Shown: piece by piece, positions 1 to 11,175 of the stretch
How positions within the stretch are numbered: the first letter of the stretch is position 1
Layout of the letters: every line of letters starts with the position of its first letter
Translations under genes and position numbers: made by a program
Notes under the pieces: generated by a model
Database searches by the model: none
What the model was told of the DNA's origin: nothing
The model's input: only the letters and a program-made list of their open reading frames with translations
From: Arthrobacter sp. EM1
GTDB taxonomy: Bacteria; Actinomycetota; Actinomycetes; Actinomycetales; Micrococcaceae
Assembly: GCF_029964055.1 (NCBI RefSeq)
Contig: NZ_CP124836.1
Span: 1,860,001 to 1,924,000, forward strand
DNA length: 64,000 nt
Reading direction: 5' to 3'

Positions 1-414
1 TCGGCCGGACCAGCGGATGCGGACACCCCAGTCGTCGAGCTGGTTGCGCTGGCGTCGTAGCACGTCCTTGTTAAATCCCATCAGGAAGCGCACTTCTTCG
101 GGCGAGCGGCGCCAGTTCTCGGTGGAAAAGGCATACACGCTGACGTACTCAATGCCCAGCTCGATGGCCCCGGCCACCACATCCAGCAAGGCAGGCTCCC
201 CCGCTTTGTGTCCTTCGATCCGGGGCAGGCCCCGCTGGTTGGCCCAGCGGCCGTTGCCGTCCATCACAATGGCGACGTGCCGCGGGATGAACTCCGCGGG
301 GATGGCCGGGGCGACGGCCCCGGAGGCGTGCGGATAAGGGCTCACCACCGGGGTGCTCCGCTGCCGGACCGGACTCTTCTTTTTAGCAAATGCCGCGTTT
401 TTACCCAAGGCCAC
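1..414 (-). CDS. uppS: Isoprenyl (undecaprenyl) diphosphate synthase, C-terminus cut by window edge
   Basis: Cis-prenyltransferase that condenses isopentenyl diphosphate onto allylic diphosphates to make the polyprenyl carrier for peptidoglycan and wall polymers; it acts at the inner face of the membrane. 138 codons are visible. The catalytic signature MDGNGRWA is at residues 51-58, with Asp52 the expected Mg-binding residue, followed by GHKAG and the FSTENWRR motif of this family. I chose the GTG at 414 because a GGAG lies 11 nt upstream; it gives a roughly 45-residue N-terminal extension before the fold, rich in Lys/Arg/Pro. It starts 2 nt after the recO stop, so the two are probably co-transcribed. 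The 3' half lies outside the window, so completeness cannot be judged. Confidence 0.93.
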   Translation of the reverse strand, partial: MALGKNAAFAKKKSPVRQRSTPVVSPYPHASGAVAPAIPAEFIPRHVAIVMDGNGRWANQRGLPRIEGHKAGEPALLDVVAGAIELGIEYVSVYAFSTENWRRSPEEVRFLMGFNKDVLRRQRNQLDDWGVRIRWSGR

Positions 415-416
415 AG

Positions 417-1172
417 TTACGTTCGCTCCACATGTTTGAGGGACTTAAGGACACGTTCCAGATGCCACTGCAGGTAGCTCGCCACCAGACCCGCAGCCTC
501 GCGCCGATGCACGGAGAGCGAGGCGTCCGCCGTCGTCCAGTTCCCCGTCAGCAGGGCGCCGAGCAGCACAACGGTCTCCGCGGCGGGAGCCGGGGATCCC
601 GGCGGCCGGCAATCCGCGCACACCATGCCGCCAAGCGGCGCCGAGAACGCATTGTGCGGACCGCGGGCCCCGCAGCGCGCGCAGTCCGTAAAACTCGGTG
701 CCCAGCCTCCGGTGGCGAGGGCCCGCAGCAGGTAGGAATCGAGAATGAGCTCCGGGGTGTGGTCGCCGCGGCTCAGCGATGCCAGGGCACCGACCAGGAG
801 GTTATATTGGGCCGTGCCCGCTTCGCCGTCGACGTCGGTGAGTTTCTCCGCCGTCTCGGTCATGGCTGCCGCGACGGTGTACCGCCCGTAGTCCGCGGCG
901 ATGTTTCCGCCGTAGACGCCCTTGGCCACGGCTTGGGTGACAATATCGAGGCTGCGACCGGAAATCAGCTGCAGGTCCGCGACCATAAAGGGTTCCAGCC
1001 GGGCGCCGAAGCGGCTGCTGGTGCGCCGGATTCCCTTGGCCACCGCACGGACCTGGCCGTGGTGCTTGGTCAGGATGGTGATGATCCGGTCTGCTTCGCC
1101 CAGCTTGTGGGTACGCAGCACAACGCCGTCATCACGGTAGGCGCGGGAGGAAAAGGAGGATGGTTGGGCCAC
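417..1172 (-). CDS. recO: DNA repair protein RecO
   Basis: Recombination mediator of the RecFOR pathway that helps load RecA on SSB-coated single strands. The product is 251 aa: an N-terminal OB-fold ([20 protein letters not shown], with [16 protein letters not shown] after it), then a helical domain containing a four-cysteine zinc site (CARCGARG and MVCADC). I chose the GTG at 1172, because a longer reading from the GTG at 1226 would begin 2 nt from the hairpin that follows leuA and adds 18 residues not typical of the family. No strong ribosome site is visible before 1172, so the start is uncertain. It lies between leuA and uppS on the same strand, a common actinobacterial order. Confidence 0.93.
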   Translation of the reverse strand: MAQPSSFSSRAYRDDGVVLRTHKLGEADRIITILTKHHGQVRAVAKGIRRTSSRFGARLEPFMVADLQLISGRSLDIVTQAVAKGVYGGNIAADYGRYTVAAAMTETAEKLTDVDGEAGTAQYNLLVGALASLSRGDHTPELILDSYLLRALATGGWAPSFTDCARCGARGPHNAFSAPLGGMVCADCRPPGSPAPAAETVVLLGALLTGNWTTADASLSVHRREAAGLVASYLQWHLERVLKSLKHVERT

Positions 1173-1227
1173 GGTTAATCTTCGCACTGTCGTTGACGGA
1201 ATCGCTGCCGTTGTGGAAAGCAGCACT

Positions 1228-1252
1228 GCGCCGCCGGAGGATCCGGCGGCGC
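1228..1252 (-). terminator. Hairpin after leuA
   Basis: Perfect 11-bp arms (GCGCCGCCGGA and its complement) with a 3-nt loop lie 14 nt past the leuA stop. There is no T-run, so it may be a weak terminator or an mRNA 3' stabiliser rather than a full intrinsic terminator. Confidence 0.5.
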
Positions 1253-1265
1253 AGTTGCCCGCCGT

Positions 1266-3145
<1,880 letters not shown>

Positions 3146-3256
3146 GTCACAGTAACACGGGTGCGTAAGATGAAGGAGCCATACCTTCTCAACGTCCACC
3201 ATGCAGACCGGCTTCCTTCGCAAGGCGGCGCCGGGCTGCCTCTCAGAGGAGCATCC

Positions 3257-5209
3257 GTGCCACTTTCGGGAATCAACCTGTCCACTATCGACGCCACTGT
3301 CCGGCCTCAGGATGACTTGTACCAGAACATTAACGGCACCTGGCTCAAGAGCATCCAGATCCCGGATGACCGGTCCCTGGAAGGGACGTTCACGGCGTTG
3401 CGGGACGGCTCGGAACTGGCGGTGCGGGAGATCATCGGGGACGCGGCCGCCCGTGGCGCGGAGTCGACCGGGATCGAGCAGAAGATCGGCGACCTCTACA
3501 ACAGCTTTATGGACGAGGACGCGGTGGAATCAAAGGGACTGGAGCCGATCCGCCAGCGGCTCGCCGACGTGTTCGCCACACCGTCGGTCGCCGAACTCGT
3601 AGCGCTTGCCGGGCGCCTGTTCCGGGCGGACGTGGACGGCCTGTTCTACATCTATCCCGCTCCCGACGCCGGAAACCCGGACCGGGTCCTGCTGTACACC
3701 GGCCAGGGCGGGCTGGGCCTGCCGGATGAGTCGTATTACCGCGACGAGAAGTTCGCACCGGTGGTCCAGGCATACACGGACCATGTGGCAAACGTTTTCG
3801 CCCTGGCCGGTGTCGCCGGACCGGCGGACGCGGCCGGCCGGGTTGTGGCTCTGGAGACGGCCCTGGCTTCGCACCACTGGGACAAGGTCACGCTGCGGAA
3901 TCCGCAGAAGACCTACAACCTGAAGTCAGCCGATGAGGCGTCGCAGCTCTTCCCGCTCCTGGCCACGTGGTTCGACGCCGCCGCAATCGCGCCGGAGAAA
4001 CGCACCGAACTCGTTGTGAGCACCCCTGACTTCTTTGCCGGCGCAGCGTCTCTGCTGGACTCGGAGCCGCTGTCAGTCTGGCAGGAGTGGCTCGCATTGC
4101 GGGTCATCAGCTCGGCCGCTCCCTACCTCTCCGCCGCTTTCGTCGATGCGCATTTCTCCTTCTACGGCACCACCCTGAGCGGTACGCCCCGCAATAAGGA
4201 CCGCTGGAAGCGGGGGGTCGCCGCCGTCGAGGCCGCATTGGGCGAGGCGGTCGGGCAGATCTACGTTGCCCGGCACTTCCCGGAAACCCACAAGGCGAGG
4301 ATGGAGTCGCTGGTATCGAACCTGATCGAGGCGTACCGTGAATCCATTACCGGCCTGTCCTGGATGGGTGCAGAAACCAAACGGGAGGCGCTGAAGAAAC
4401 TCGATTCGTTTCGGGCCAAAATCGGCTACCCCGACAAGTGGATCGACTATTCCGCAGTGCAGATCGATCCGTCGGATCTGCTGGGAAATGTGGAGCGCGC
4501 GCACAGTGCCGACGTCGACAGGCACCTCGATGAGGTGGGACAGCCGGTGGACCGGGACAAATGGCTGATGACGCCCCAGACCGTAAACGCCTACTACCAC
4601 CCGCTGCTCAATGAGATCGTGTTCCCGGCAGCCATCCTGCAGCCGCCGTTCTTCACCGCTGACGCCGACGATGCGGTCAACTACGGCGGCATCGGTGCGG
4701 TAATCGGCCACGAGATCGGCCACGGCTTCGATGACCAGGGCTCGCAGTACGACGGAAGCGGCCTGCTGCGCAACTGGTGGACCGAAGACGACCGGACGGC
4801 GTTTGAATCGCTGACTTCCCGGCTGGTGGCCCAGTTCGATGCGCTCTCCCCCAATGCAGCGCCCGGGCACACCGTAAACGGGAAACTGACTCTCGGCGAA
4901 AATATCGGCGATCTGGGCGGGCTGACAATTGCTTACAAGGCGTACCTGATCAGCCTCGACGGCCAGGAGCCGCCGGTGCTGGACGGCCTGACCGGCGTGC
5001 AGCGCTTCTTTGCGTCCTGGGCTGCCGGCTGGCGCCAGGCCATCCGGACCGAGGAAGCGGTCCGCCGGCTCGCCACGGACCCGCACTCGCCCAACGAGTT
5101 CCGCACCAACCAGATCGCCATGAACCTCGACGCCTTCCATGAGGCCTTTGGCACAACGGAGCAGGACGGTATGTGGATGCCGGCCACCGAACGCGTCAGC
5201 ATCTGGTAG
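3257..5209 (+). CDS. M13 family zinc metallopeptidase (neprilysin/PepO-like)
   Basis: Zinc endopeptidase that cleaves small peptides. The product is 650 aa. It has the long N-terminal M13 domain (DDLYQNINGTWL near residue 15) and the catalytic domain with HEIGH at 485-489 and the third ligand in ENIGDLGG (Glu548); it ends in a tryptophan, as family members do. No signal peptide is seen, so a cytoplasmic role in peptide turnover is inferred. I chose the GTG at 3257 because AGAGGAG sits 5 nt upstream. The longer frame from 3161 would add 32 unlike residues over the divergent leuA leader. It is transcribed away from leuA, and its end shares a terminator with the convergent LCP gene. Confidence 0.95.
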   Translation: MPLSGINLSTIDATVRPQDDLYQNINGTWLKSIQIPDDRSLEGTFTALRDGSELAVREIIGDAAARGAESTGIEQKIGDLYNSFMDEDAVESKGLEPIRQRLADVFATPSVAELVALAGRLFRADVDGLFYIYPAPDAGNPDRVLLYTGQGGLGLPDESYYRDEKFAPVVQAYTDHVANVFALAGVAGPADAAGRVVALETALASHHWDKVTLRNPQKTYNLKSADEASQLFPLLATWFDAAAIAPEKRTELVVSTPDFFAGAASLLDSEPLSVWQEWLALRVISSAAPYLSAAFVDAHFSFYGTTLSGTPRNKDRWKRGVAAVEAALGEAVGQIYVARHFPETHKARMESLVSNLIEAYRESITGLSWMGAETKREALKKLDSFRAKIGYPDKWIDYSAVQIDPSDLLGNVERAHSADVDRHLDEVGQPVDRDKWLMTPQTVNAYYHPLLNEIVFPAAILQPPFFTADADDAVNYGGIGAVIGHEIGHGFDDQGSQYDGSGLLRNWWTEDDRTAFESLTSRLVAQFDALSPNAAPGHTVNGKLTLGENIGDLGGLTIAYKAYLISLDGQEPPVLDGLTGVQRFFASWAAGWRQAIRTEEAVRRLATDPHSPNEFRTNQIAMNLDAFHEAFGTTEQDGMWMPATERVSIW

Positions 5210-5237
5210 GCGCCCGTCCCGGCACCAACAACGGGCC

Positions 5238-5288
5238 AACCGGGAAGGGCCGGCCGCGGAGTACATCCGCGGCCGGCCCTTCCCGGTT
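5238..5288. terminator. Large bidirectional terminator hairpin
   Basis: 23-bp perfectly complementary arms (starting AACCGGGAAGGGCCGG) with a 5-nt loop lie between the convergent M13 peptidase and LCP genes. The outer A-T pairs give short T ends in both directions, so it can serve both transcripts. Confidence 0.85.
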
Positions 5289-5300
5289 GAGCTAACCGTG

Positions 5301-6881
5301 CTAGCGCGTGACCAGGAACGGGTTGGCCTGCTGGCAGACGACGTCCCCGGCTGTCTGATTCACGATGTCCGCGGGTAGTTGCACCGGGGCGTCAGCGCCC
5401 GCAGCGCCGCCTACAAGGTCGCTGCCCAGATACACCTGCACACCGTTTACACCGGCGGCCGGGAGCACCTGCGCCGCCGGGACACCCAGCAGCGTGGCCA
5501 CGTCCGCGGCAACGTCTTCGAATCCCGCGCCGTAGTAAACCGCTGTCGTAACGACGGCCGGGGCGGCAAGCTGGGCAAGCTGGCTGAAACCGCCTGCTGT
5601 GAGGGACTTGATGATTTCCTGGCTCCGCGCAGGGACCCCTGAACCGTTGGCCACTGTAACGGGCTGGACCGCCTTGTCATAAGCAGGGGCAGGTGGGCTG
5701 GTACTCGGCGCCGCGCTGGCGGTTGCACTCGCATCCGGTGAACCCGACGGGGTGGGCGTCGCCGTCGGGTCGGTCAAATCGATGTCCTTGCGCATCGCTG
5801 CGAAGAGCTGCGAGGCTGCGGGTTCGGCCAGGTCCAGCCGGTTCGGGTCGCTGGCGGCCGGCATGGTGGGAACAGCGACAAAGGCGATCTTGCCAACGTC
5901 GATATTCTTCAGCCGGTTTCCGACCGTCAAGAGCGTCGGGACCGACGCCATGCCCTCATCGATTGTGAGGTTCTTGGTGACGACGTCTGCGATCTGAAGC
6001 ATCTGGGCGGGGTTGGTGAGCGTGCCGTCGTCCTTGATTTTGCGGACCAGGGAGGACAGGAAGCCCTGCTGCCCCTTGATTCGGCCGAGGTCGCCGCCGT
6101 CGGCAAAGGCGTGGCGGGCCCGGAGGAACGCCAGCGCCTGTTCGCCCTGGACCTTGGAGGTGCCCTTGGGCAGCCGGAGTCCCGAATCGGGGTCGAAGAC
6201 GGCGTCGCTGATGCAGACATCCACACCGCCGACGGTGTTGGAGAGTTCCTTGACCGAATCAAAGTCCGCCATCATAAAGTGGTCGATCTCCAGGCCGGTG
6301 AGCTTGTTGACGGTGTCGACGGCGCAACCGATGCCGGCCTCCGACATCGCCGAGTTGATCATAACGTTTTGCCGGGCCGGGAACTCCTGCTTCGTTTTCT
6401 GGTCGGTGCATTTCGGTGTATCCACGAGCAAGTCGCGCGGAAAGCTCACGACGTTGACGCGCTTGTTGTCGGCGGAAATGTCCATCAGCATCATAACGTC
6501 CGAGTTGCCGTAACCGGTCGAATCCTCGGGGCCGCCGTACTGGGAGTTCTTGCCGTCGCGTGTGTCTGAGCCAAGGATGAGGATCTGCATCCGGTCCCGC
6601 GCGTCGTCCACCACGGGCTCGGTTTTATCACTGCCGGCGCCCAACGACGCCTTGCTGATGTTGCCCTGCAAACGAATCGCCCAGTAGGCGCCGAAGGCAA
6701 TAACGCCGACCAGCAGGACGGAGACCACTGCAGTCCCGATCTTCAGCCAGCCGGGCAATCGCCGGGGCGCACCCATATGCCGCGCCGGTCCCACTGCGGG
6801 ATCGACCGTATGCCGGGCAGCAGACCCGGACGGGACCGGGGATCCGGTACCGTCCTGGCGGTCTTCTCGGGGTCGAGACAC
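5301..6881 (-). CDS. LytR-CpsA-Psr (LCP) family protein with C-terminal LytR_C domain
   Basis: LCP enzymes move polyprenyl-linked glycopolymers onto peptidoglycan outside the cell. The 526-aa product has a basic N-terminus, one membrane segment (about residues 44-68), then the LCP domain with LGSDTRDG, SDVMMLMDIS and VVSFPRDLLV, which hold the conserved Asp and Arg residues that bind pyrophosphate. A Ser/Pro/Thr/Ala linker leads to a LytR_C domain (VTVANGSGVPARSQEII). I prefer the GTG at 6881, with AGTAGG 7 nt upstream; a GTG at 6899 would add 6 residues. Its exact substrate (teichoic acid, arabinogalactan-like polymer or capsule) cannot be told from sequence. Confidence 0.93.
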   Translation of the reverse strand: MSRPREDRQDGTGSPVPSGSAARHTVDPAVGPARHMGAPRRLPGWLKIGTAVVSVLLVGVIAFGAYWAIRLQGNISKASLGAGSDKTEPVVDDARDRMQILILGSDTRDGKNSQYGGPEDSTGYGNSDVMMLMDISADNKRVNVVSFPRDLLVDTPKCTDQKTKQEFPARQNVMINSAMSEAGIGCAVDTVNKLTGLEIDHFMMADFDSVKELSNTVGGVDVCISDAVFDPDSGLRLPKGTSKVQGEQALAFLRARHAFADGGDLGRIKGQQGFLSSLVRKIKDDGTLTNPAQMLQIADVVTKNLTIDEGMASVPTLLTVGNRLKNIDVGKIAFVAVPTMPAASDPNRLDLAEPAASQLFAAMRKDIDLTDPTATPTPSGSPDASATASAAPSTSPPAPAYDKAVQPVTVANGSGVPARSQEIIKSLTAGGFSQLAQLAAPAVVTTAVYYGAGFEDVAADVATLLGVPAAQVLPAAGVNGVQVYLGSDLVGGAAGADAPVQLPADIVNQTAGDVVCQQANPFLVTR

Positions 6882-6983
6882 TATGGAGCCTACTTTCACA
6901 ACAGGGATCAGGCCATTTTAGAGTCCGAATCTGGGAAATCCCCGATGGCGGGTTCTTTGGGAGCGGCGGAGTGCGGACGGCGG

Positions 6984-7943
6984 CTAGAAGCCGAGCTTCA
7001 CCAGCTGCTTCGGATCCCGCTGCCAGTCCTTGGCAACCTTCACGTGCAAATCGAGGTAGATCCGGGCGCCGAGCAGCGCCTCGATCGCCTTACGGGCTGT
7101 TGTGCCGACGTCACGCAGCCGCGCGCCGCCCTTGCCGATGATGATGGCCTTCTGCGAAGAACGCTCCACATAGAGGTTGACCCGGACATCAAGGAACGGC
7201 CTGTCCTCGGGGCGTCCTTCACGCGGGACAATCTCATCAACCACCACGGCAAGGGAGTGCGGCAGCTCGTCGCGGACGCCTTCGAGGGCAGCTTCGCGGA
7301 TGAGTTCGGCAATCATAACGGCTTCAGGTTCGTCCGTCAGGTGCCCGTCGGGGTAAAGCGGCGGCGACGCCGGCATCTGGCTGATCAGGACGTCGGCAAG
7401 GGTCTCGACCTGGAACCCGTCGGCGGCGGAAACCGGGACGATGTCCTTCCAGCCGTCCTCGCCGAGAACTTCCCGGCCCAGCGCAGCAACGGCAAGAAGC
7501 TGCTCGGTCAGAGCCTGGCGGTCCACCGTGTCGGCTTTCGTAACGACGGCGATGACGGGCTTATTGCCGATGGCCGAAAGCTGGGCCGCGATGAACTTGT
7601 CGCCCGGACCGATCTTCTCGTTGGCCGGCAGGCAGAAGCCGATCGCGTCGACCTCGGCGAGGGTGTCGGCGACGAGCTCGTTCAGCCTCTTCCCCAGCAG
7701 GGTGCGCGGCCGGTGCAGGCCCGGGGTGTCCACCAGGATCAGTTGCGCGTCATCCCGGTGCACGATGCCACGGATGGTGTGGCGCGTGGTCTGCGGCTTG
7801 GCCGAGGTGATCGCGACCTTCTGGCCGACCAACGCGTTGGTGAGGGTCGATTTGCCGGTGTTGGGCCGGCCGACGAGCACCGCGAAACCGGCGCGGTAGC
7901 CGCCGTGGGCTGCTTCGACGTCGGACTTATTCTGCTTGCTCAC
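6984..7943 (-). CDS. era: GTPase Era
   Basis: Essential GTPase that binds the 3' end of 16S rRNA and assists 30S assembly. The 319-aa product has the P-loop GRPNTGKST (25-33), DTPGLHRP (G3), TKAD (G4) and SAA (G5). These are followed by the C-terminal KH domain with SQKAIIIGKGGARLRDVG, and it ends KDWQRDPKQLVKLGF as family members do. The GTG at 7943 was chosen for the GGGAG 6-7 nt upstream; it overlaps the end of the upstream CorC-like gene by 17 nt, suggesting coupled translation. It is the last gene of the phoH-ybeY-corC-era block, a conserved ribosome-maturation cluster. Confidence 0.97.
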   Translation of the reverse strand: MSKQNKSDVEAAHGGYRAGFAVLVGRPNTGKSTLTNALVGQKVAITSAKPQTTRHTIRGIVHRDDAQLILVDTPGLHRPRTLLGKRLNELVADTLAEVDAIGFCLPANEKIGPGDKFIAAQLSAIGNKPVIAVVTKADTVDRQALTEQLLAVAALGREVLGEDGWKDIVPVSAADGFQVETLADVLISQMPASPPLYPDGHLTDEPEAVMIAELIREAALEGVRDELPHSLAVVVDEIVPREGRPEDRPFLDVRVNLYVERSSQKAIIIGKGGARLRDVGTTARKAIEALLGARIYLDLHVKVAKDWQRDPKQLVKLGF

Positions 7944-9258
7944 GTGAGACTCCCTGTTGGATTGGTGCGGCCTCGTCGAGAAGGTCTTCAAGGTCAGTTT
8001 CTACTTTTGGTACGGCGTCCGCAATGATGTGGCTGACGCGGTTCCGCCGGCCCTCGAGCCGGTCGGCACGCAGCCTCAGCCCGTGGACTTCGACGGTACT
8101 GCCGACGATCGGCACCCGCCCGAGGGCCTTGGCGAGCAGGCCGCCCACGGTGTCCACTTCGTCGTCCTCAAGCTCCAGGTCGAAAAGTTCGCCGAGATCT
8201 TCAATGCTCATCCGAGCACTGACCCGGTAGCTTCCGTCGCCGAGTTCCACGGCTTCGGCGCTCTCGGTGTCGTATTCGTCGACGATTTCGCCGACAATTT
8301 CCTCGATCAGGTCCTCAAGCGTAACGAGCCCGGCGGTACCGCCGTACTCATCGATCACGATCGCGACGTGCGTCGATTCCTTCTGCAGTTCGCGCAGCAG
8401 TTCGCTCACCGCCTTGGAGTCCGGCACGTAGCGCACTTCCCGGGCAAGTTCGTCAACCACGGGGGGAACCTCGTCGGCCCCGAGATTGTGAATGACCGAG
8501 GCAACATCCTTCAGATAGACGATGCCCAGCACCTGGTCGGTGTTCTCCCCGATGACCGGGATCCTGGAATAGCCCGAGAGCAGGAACAGTGACATGGCCC
8601 GGTGCAGGCTCGAGCCGGAATCGATACTGAGGATGTCGGTGCGGGGCACCATCACTGAGCGGACCAGTGTGTCGCCGAAGTCGAACACCGACTGGATCAG
8701 CTCGGCTTCGTTGTCCTCGATCACGTCCGATTCCGTGGCACGGTCCACCAGCTCACGGAATTCCTCTTCGCTGAAGAACGCCTCGTTGTCGGCGGGGGCT
8801 CCCGGGGCCACCGCACTGCCGAGGGTCACAAGCCAGCCGGGAATAGGTCCCAGCACCCAGCACAGCCAGCGGATCACCGGTGCGCTGAAGCGGACCAGAC
8901 CCGCCGAATGCACCCGGCCGAGCTGACGCGGGGACACACCAACAATCACGAAGCCCAGCAGGGCCATCACTCCCGTGGCGATAAGGCCGGACAGCCAGAC
9001 GTTGTCGAGCAAACTGGTCAACAACACGGTGACGGCAACCGCAGAGGCCGTATCGAACCAGATGCGCCAGAAACGCAGTGCCCGCATGTGCGCCACCGGC
9101 TGCGCCATGATCCGTTTCAACGCCGAACCGCGGCTGTTCAGGATCGCGGCTTCGGCGTCGTGCCGGGAAAGATAATTGAAAGCCGATTCGGCCGCGGTCA
9201 GGAAGGCGGCAAAACTCAGGAATACAAGAGCCATGCCGGCAACGATCAGTGGCGTCAC
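7927..9258 (-). CDS. HlyC/CorC family membrane protein (DUF21, CBS pair, CorC_HlyC domain)
   Basis: Members of this family are linked to Mg/Co ion homeostasis. The 443-aa product has an N-terminal CNNM/DUF21 membrane domain (hydrophobic segments near residues 2-25, 65-85, 88-110 and 128-150). A CBS pair follows (SVMVPRTDILSID to VAIVIDEYGGTAGLVTLEDL), then the C-terminal transporter-associated domain. It overlaps ybeY by 4 nt at its start and era by 17 nt at its end, so it is translated within the ribosome-maturation block; this neighbour set is usual in actinobacteria. Whether it transports or senses ions is unresolved for the family. Confidence 0.93.
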   Translation of the reverse strand: MTPLIVAGMALVFLSFAAFLTAAESAFNYLSRHDAEAAILNSRGSALKRIMAQPVAHMRALRFWRIWFDTASAVAVTVLLTSLLDNVWLSGLIATGVMALLGFVIVGVSPRQLGRVHSAGLVRFSAPVIRWLCWVLGPIPGWLVTLGSAVAPGAPADNEAFFSEEEFRELVDRATESDVIEDNEAELIQSVFDFGDTLVRSVMVPRTDILSIDSGSSLHRAMSLFLLSGYSRIPVIGENTDQVLGIVYLKDVASVIHNLGADEVPPVVDELAREVRYVPDSKAVSELLRELQKESTHVAIVIDEYGGTAGLVTLEDLIEEIVGEIVDEYDTESAEAVELGDGSYRVSARMSIEDLGELFDLELEDDEVDTVGGLLAKALGRVPIVGSTVEVHGLRLRADRLEGRRNRVSHIIADAVPKVETDLEDLLDEAAPIQQGVSREQAE

Positions 9259-9728
9259 TGAATCGTCTCTGACGGCGCGTCTTTACCCGTGAAGGCCGAA
9301 AGAAGTTCGCGCTGGAGGCCGAACATTTCTTCCTTCTCCTCCGGCTCGGCGTGGTCAAAGCCGAGCAGATGCAGGATGCCGTGGGTGGTTAACAGCAGCA
9401 TTTCATCTTGGGTGGAGTGCCCGGCATTAACTGCCTGGACCTCGGCTACCTGCGGGCAGACCGCGATATCCCCAAGCATGCCCTGGGGCGTGGGCTTGCC
9501 AGGTGTGCCCGGCGTCAACTCGTCCATGGGGACCGAGAGCACATCCGTGGAGCCCGGCTCGTCCATCAGTTCTATGTGCAGCTTCTCCATCGCCGGTTCA
9601 TCCACCAGCAAGATCGACAGCTCGGCCTGCGGGTGGATAAACAGGCGTTCGAAGATGAATCGGGACAGCCGTACAAGTTCGGCCTCATCGACGGTGACGC
9701 CGGATTCGTTGTTGACCTCGATGCTCAC
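9255..9728 (-). CDS. ybeY: rRNA maturation RNase YbeY
   Basis: Zinc-dependent endoribonuclease acting in 16S rRNA 3' maturation and ribosome quality control. The product is 157 aa. The metal-binding signature THGILHLLGFDH supplies His116, His120 and His126, and the preceding LGDIAVCP strand is typical. It overlaps phoH upstream and the CorC-like gene downstream by 4 nt each (ATGA/GTGA type), so the three are probably translationally coupled. Confidence 0.97.
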   Translation of the reverse strand: MSIEVNNESGVTVDEAELVRLSRFIFERLFIHPQAELSILLVDEPAMEKLHIELMDEPGSTDVLSVPMDELTPGTPGKPTPQGMLGDIAVCPQVAEVQAVNAGHSTQDEMLLLTTHGILHLLGFDHAEPEEKEEMFGLQRELLSAFTGKDAPSETIQ

Positions 9729-10813
9729 GAGTGTTCTCCCCGCTTGTCGCGGGCCACGGAATGCTTGACCCGGTTCCTCTGGATTTCATCCCACGCACTG
9801 TAGGCGTTGACGATGTCTCCCACCAGGCGGTGCCGGACGACGTCGGAGGCGTCCAGGACTGTGAAATTGACGTCGTCGATGCCCCGCAGGATGTCCTCCA
9901 CGATCCGGAGGCCGGACCTGGTCCCAAAAGGCAGGTCCACCTGGGTAACGTCACCGGTGACCACCATTTTGGAGCCGAATCCCAGCCGGGTGAGGAACAT
10001 CTTCATCTGCTCCGGCGTGGTGTTTTGCGCCTCGTCCAGGATAATAAAGGCGTCATTGAGCGTCCGTCCGCGCATGTACGCGAGCGGGGCAACTTCGATG
10101 GTGCCGGCCGCTATCAGCCGCGGAATGGATTCGGGGTCCATCATTTCGTGCAGGGCATCATAGAGCGGACGCAAGTAGGGGTCGATCTTGTCGCTGAGTG
10201 TGCCCGGCAGGAAGCCCAGGCGCTCCCCCGCTTCGACGGCGGGCCGGGTCAGGATGATTCTCGTGACTTCCTTCTGCTGCAGCGCCTGGACGGCTTTGGC
10301 CATCGCCAGGTACGTTTTGCCGGTACCTGCCGGGCCGATGCCGAAGATCACGGTGTTGGCGTCAATGGCGTCTACGTAGTTCTTCTGGTTCAGCGTCTTC
10401 GGCCGGATTGTTTTGCCGCGGCTGGAGAGAATGTTGTGCGTGAGTATCTCAACCGGGCTCTGCAGCGACTGGCTTCGGAGCATCGACACAAGCTGCTGCA
10501 GGACGGCCGGAGTGATGACTGTGCCGCGGGCGACAAGGCCCCGGACCTCGTTGAGCAGACGCATGATCCGCGGCACGTCCGCCGCCGGACCGCTGATCGC
10601 AAGTTCGTTGCCGCGCACGTGGAAATCGACGGCCGGGAACTGCGCCTCGATGAAGCGAAGGGCTTCATCATGGCTGCCGAGTGACTGGACCATCTGATCG
10701 GAATTATCGAACAGGACTACCTCCGTCCGCAGCCCTGGGAGGGAGTGGGGAAATTCACCTGCGGAGCGCTCTGCGTCGCTGATCCGGGACTTGCCGTTCG
10801 CTGCTTCAGTCAT
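9725..10813 (-). CDS. phoH: PhoH-like ATPase/RNA helicase-type protein
   Basis: PhoH family P-loop ATPase, probably acting on RNA; its constant pairing with ybeY and era supports a ribosome or RNA role. The 362-aa product has an N-terminal KH-like region (about 30-110) and the ATPase domain with Walker A GPAGTGKT (160-167), Walker B FIILDEAQNT and TGDVTQVDLP. The ATG at 10813 has no clear ribosome site, so the start is moderately certain. It is the first gene of the phoH-ybeY-corC-era block, and its promoter should lie in the 10814-11175 gap. Confidence 0.95.
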   Translation of the reverse strand: MTEAANGKSRISDAERSAGEFPHSLPGLRTEVVLFDNSDQMVQSLGSHDEALRFIEAQFPAVDFHVRGNELAISGPAADVPRIMRLLNEVRGLVARGTVITPAVLQQLVSMLRSQSLQSPVEILTHNILSSRGKTIRPKTLNQKNYVDAIDANTVIFGIGPAGTGKTYLAMAKAVQALQQKEVTRIILTRPAVEAGERLGFLPGTLSDKIDPYLRPLYDALHEMMDPESIPRLIAAGTIEVAPLAYMRGRTLNDAFIILDEAQNTTPEQMKMFLTRLGFGSKMVVTGDVTQVDLPFGTRSGLRIVEDILRGIDDVNFTVLDASDVVRHRLVGDIVNAYSAWDEIQRNRVKHSVARDKRGEHS

Positions 10814-11175
10814 GGTCTTGGCCCGCGGGCCCCTGGTCCCCTCCAGTTCGGAAATGGTCTGTTCCGCGATCCGGTCCGACGGCGATGCTCGCCGTCCGCG
10901 GCCGGGGCAACGGGTAGCTCCATCTTACGCCAGCGCCGTGGACGCGTCGCCCGGGGTGTTAGCGCCAGTGCTGCCCCCGCCCTGCCGGGAACGGGCTTTA
11001 GGTATCAGGTTTATATCGGCCGTATATCGTTCCCGTTGCAGTTCTTGCCCCCCTGCCCATTCCAGCTCTCCGTGCCGGACCTGTATGCAATGCTGGAAAA
11101 TGCCTTCGCACGGCATTTTCATCCGGCCGGGCAGAGGCTTGGGCACGAAGGAACCGAGCAGAAAGGGCAGCAGCC
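10814..11175. other. Divergent intergenic region between phoH and the GerMN lipoprotein
   Basis: No credible gene. It holds an 8-bp hairpin at 10878-10896 (GACGGCGA/TCGCCGTC), an AT-rich spot near 11005-11030 with TATATCG repeated 11 nt apart, and an 8-bp palindrome at 11097-11119. Promoters for both flanking genes are expected here, but I cannot assign hexamers with confidence. Confidence 0.6.
11097..11119. repeat. AAAATGCC-n7-GGCATTTT palindrome upstream of the lipoprotein gene
   Basis: Perfect 8-bp inverted repeat with a 7-nt centre, about 57 nt before the presumed start of the lipoprotein gene. It could be a repressor operator or a small hairpin with T-ends in both directions. I do not recognise it as a known operator. 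Confidence 0.6.

Noticed and set aside
1173..1226. GTG at 1226 as the recO start
   Set aside because: It begins 2 nt from the hairpin after leuA and adds residues unlike the family.
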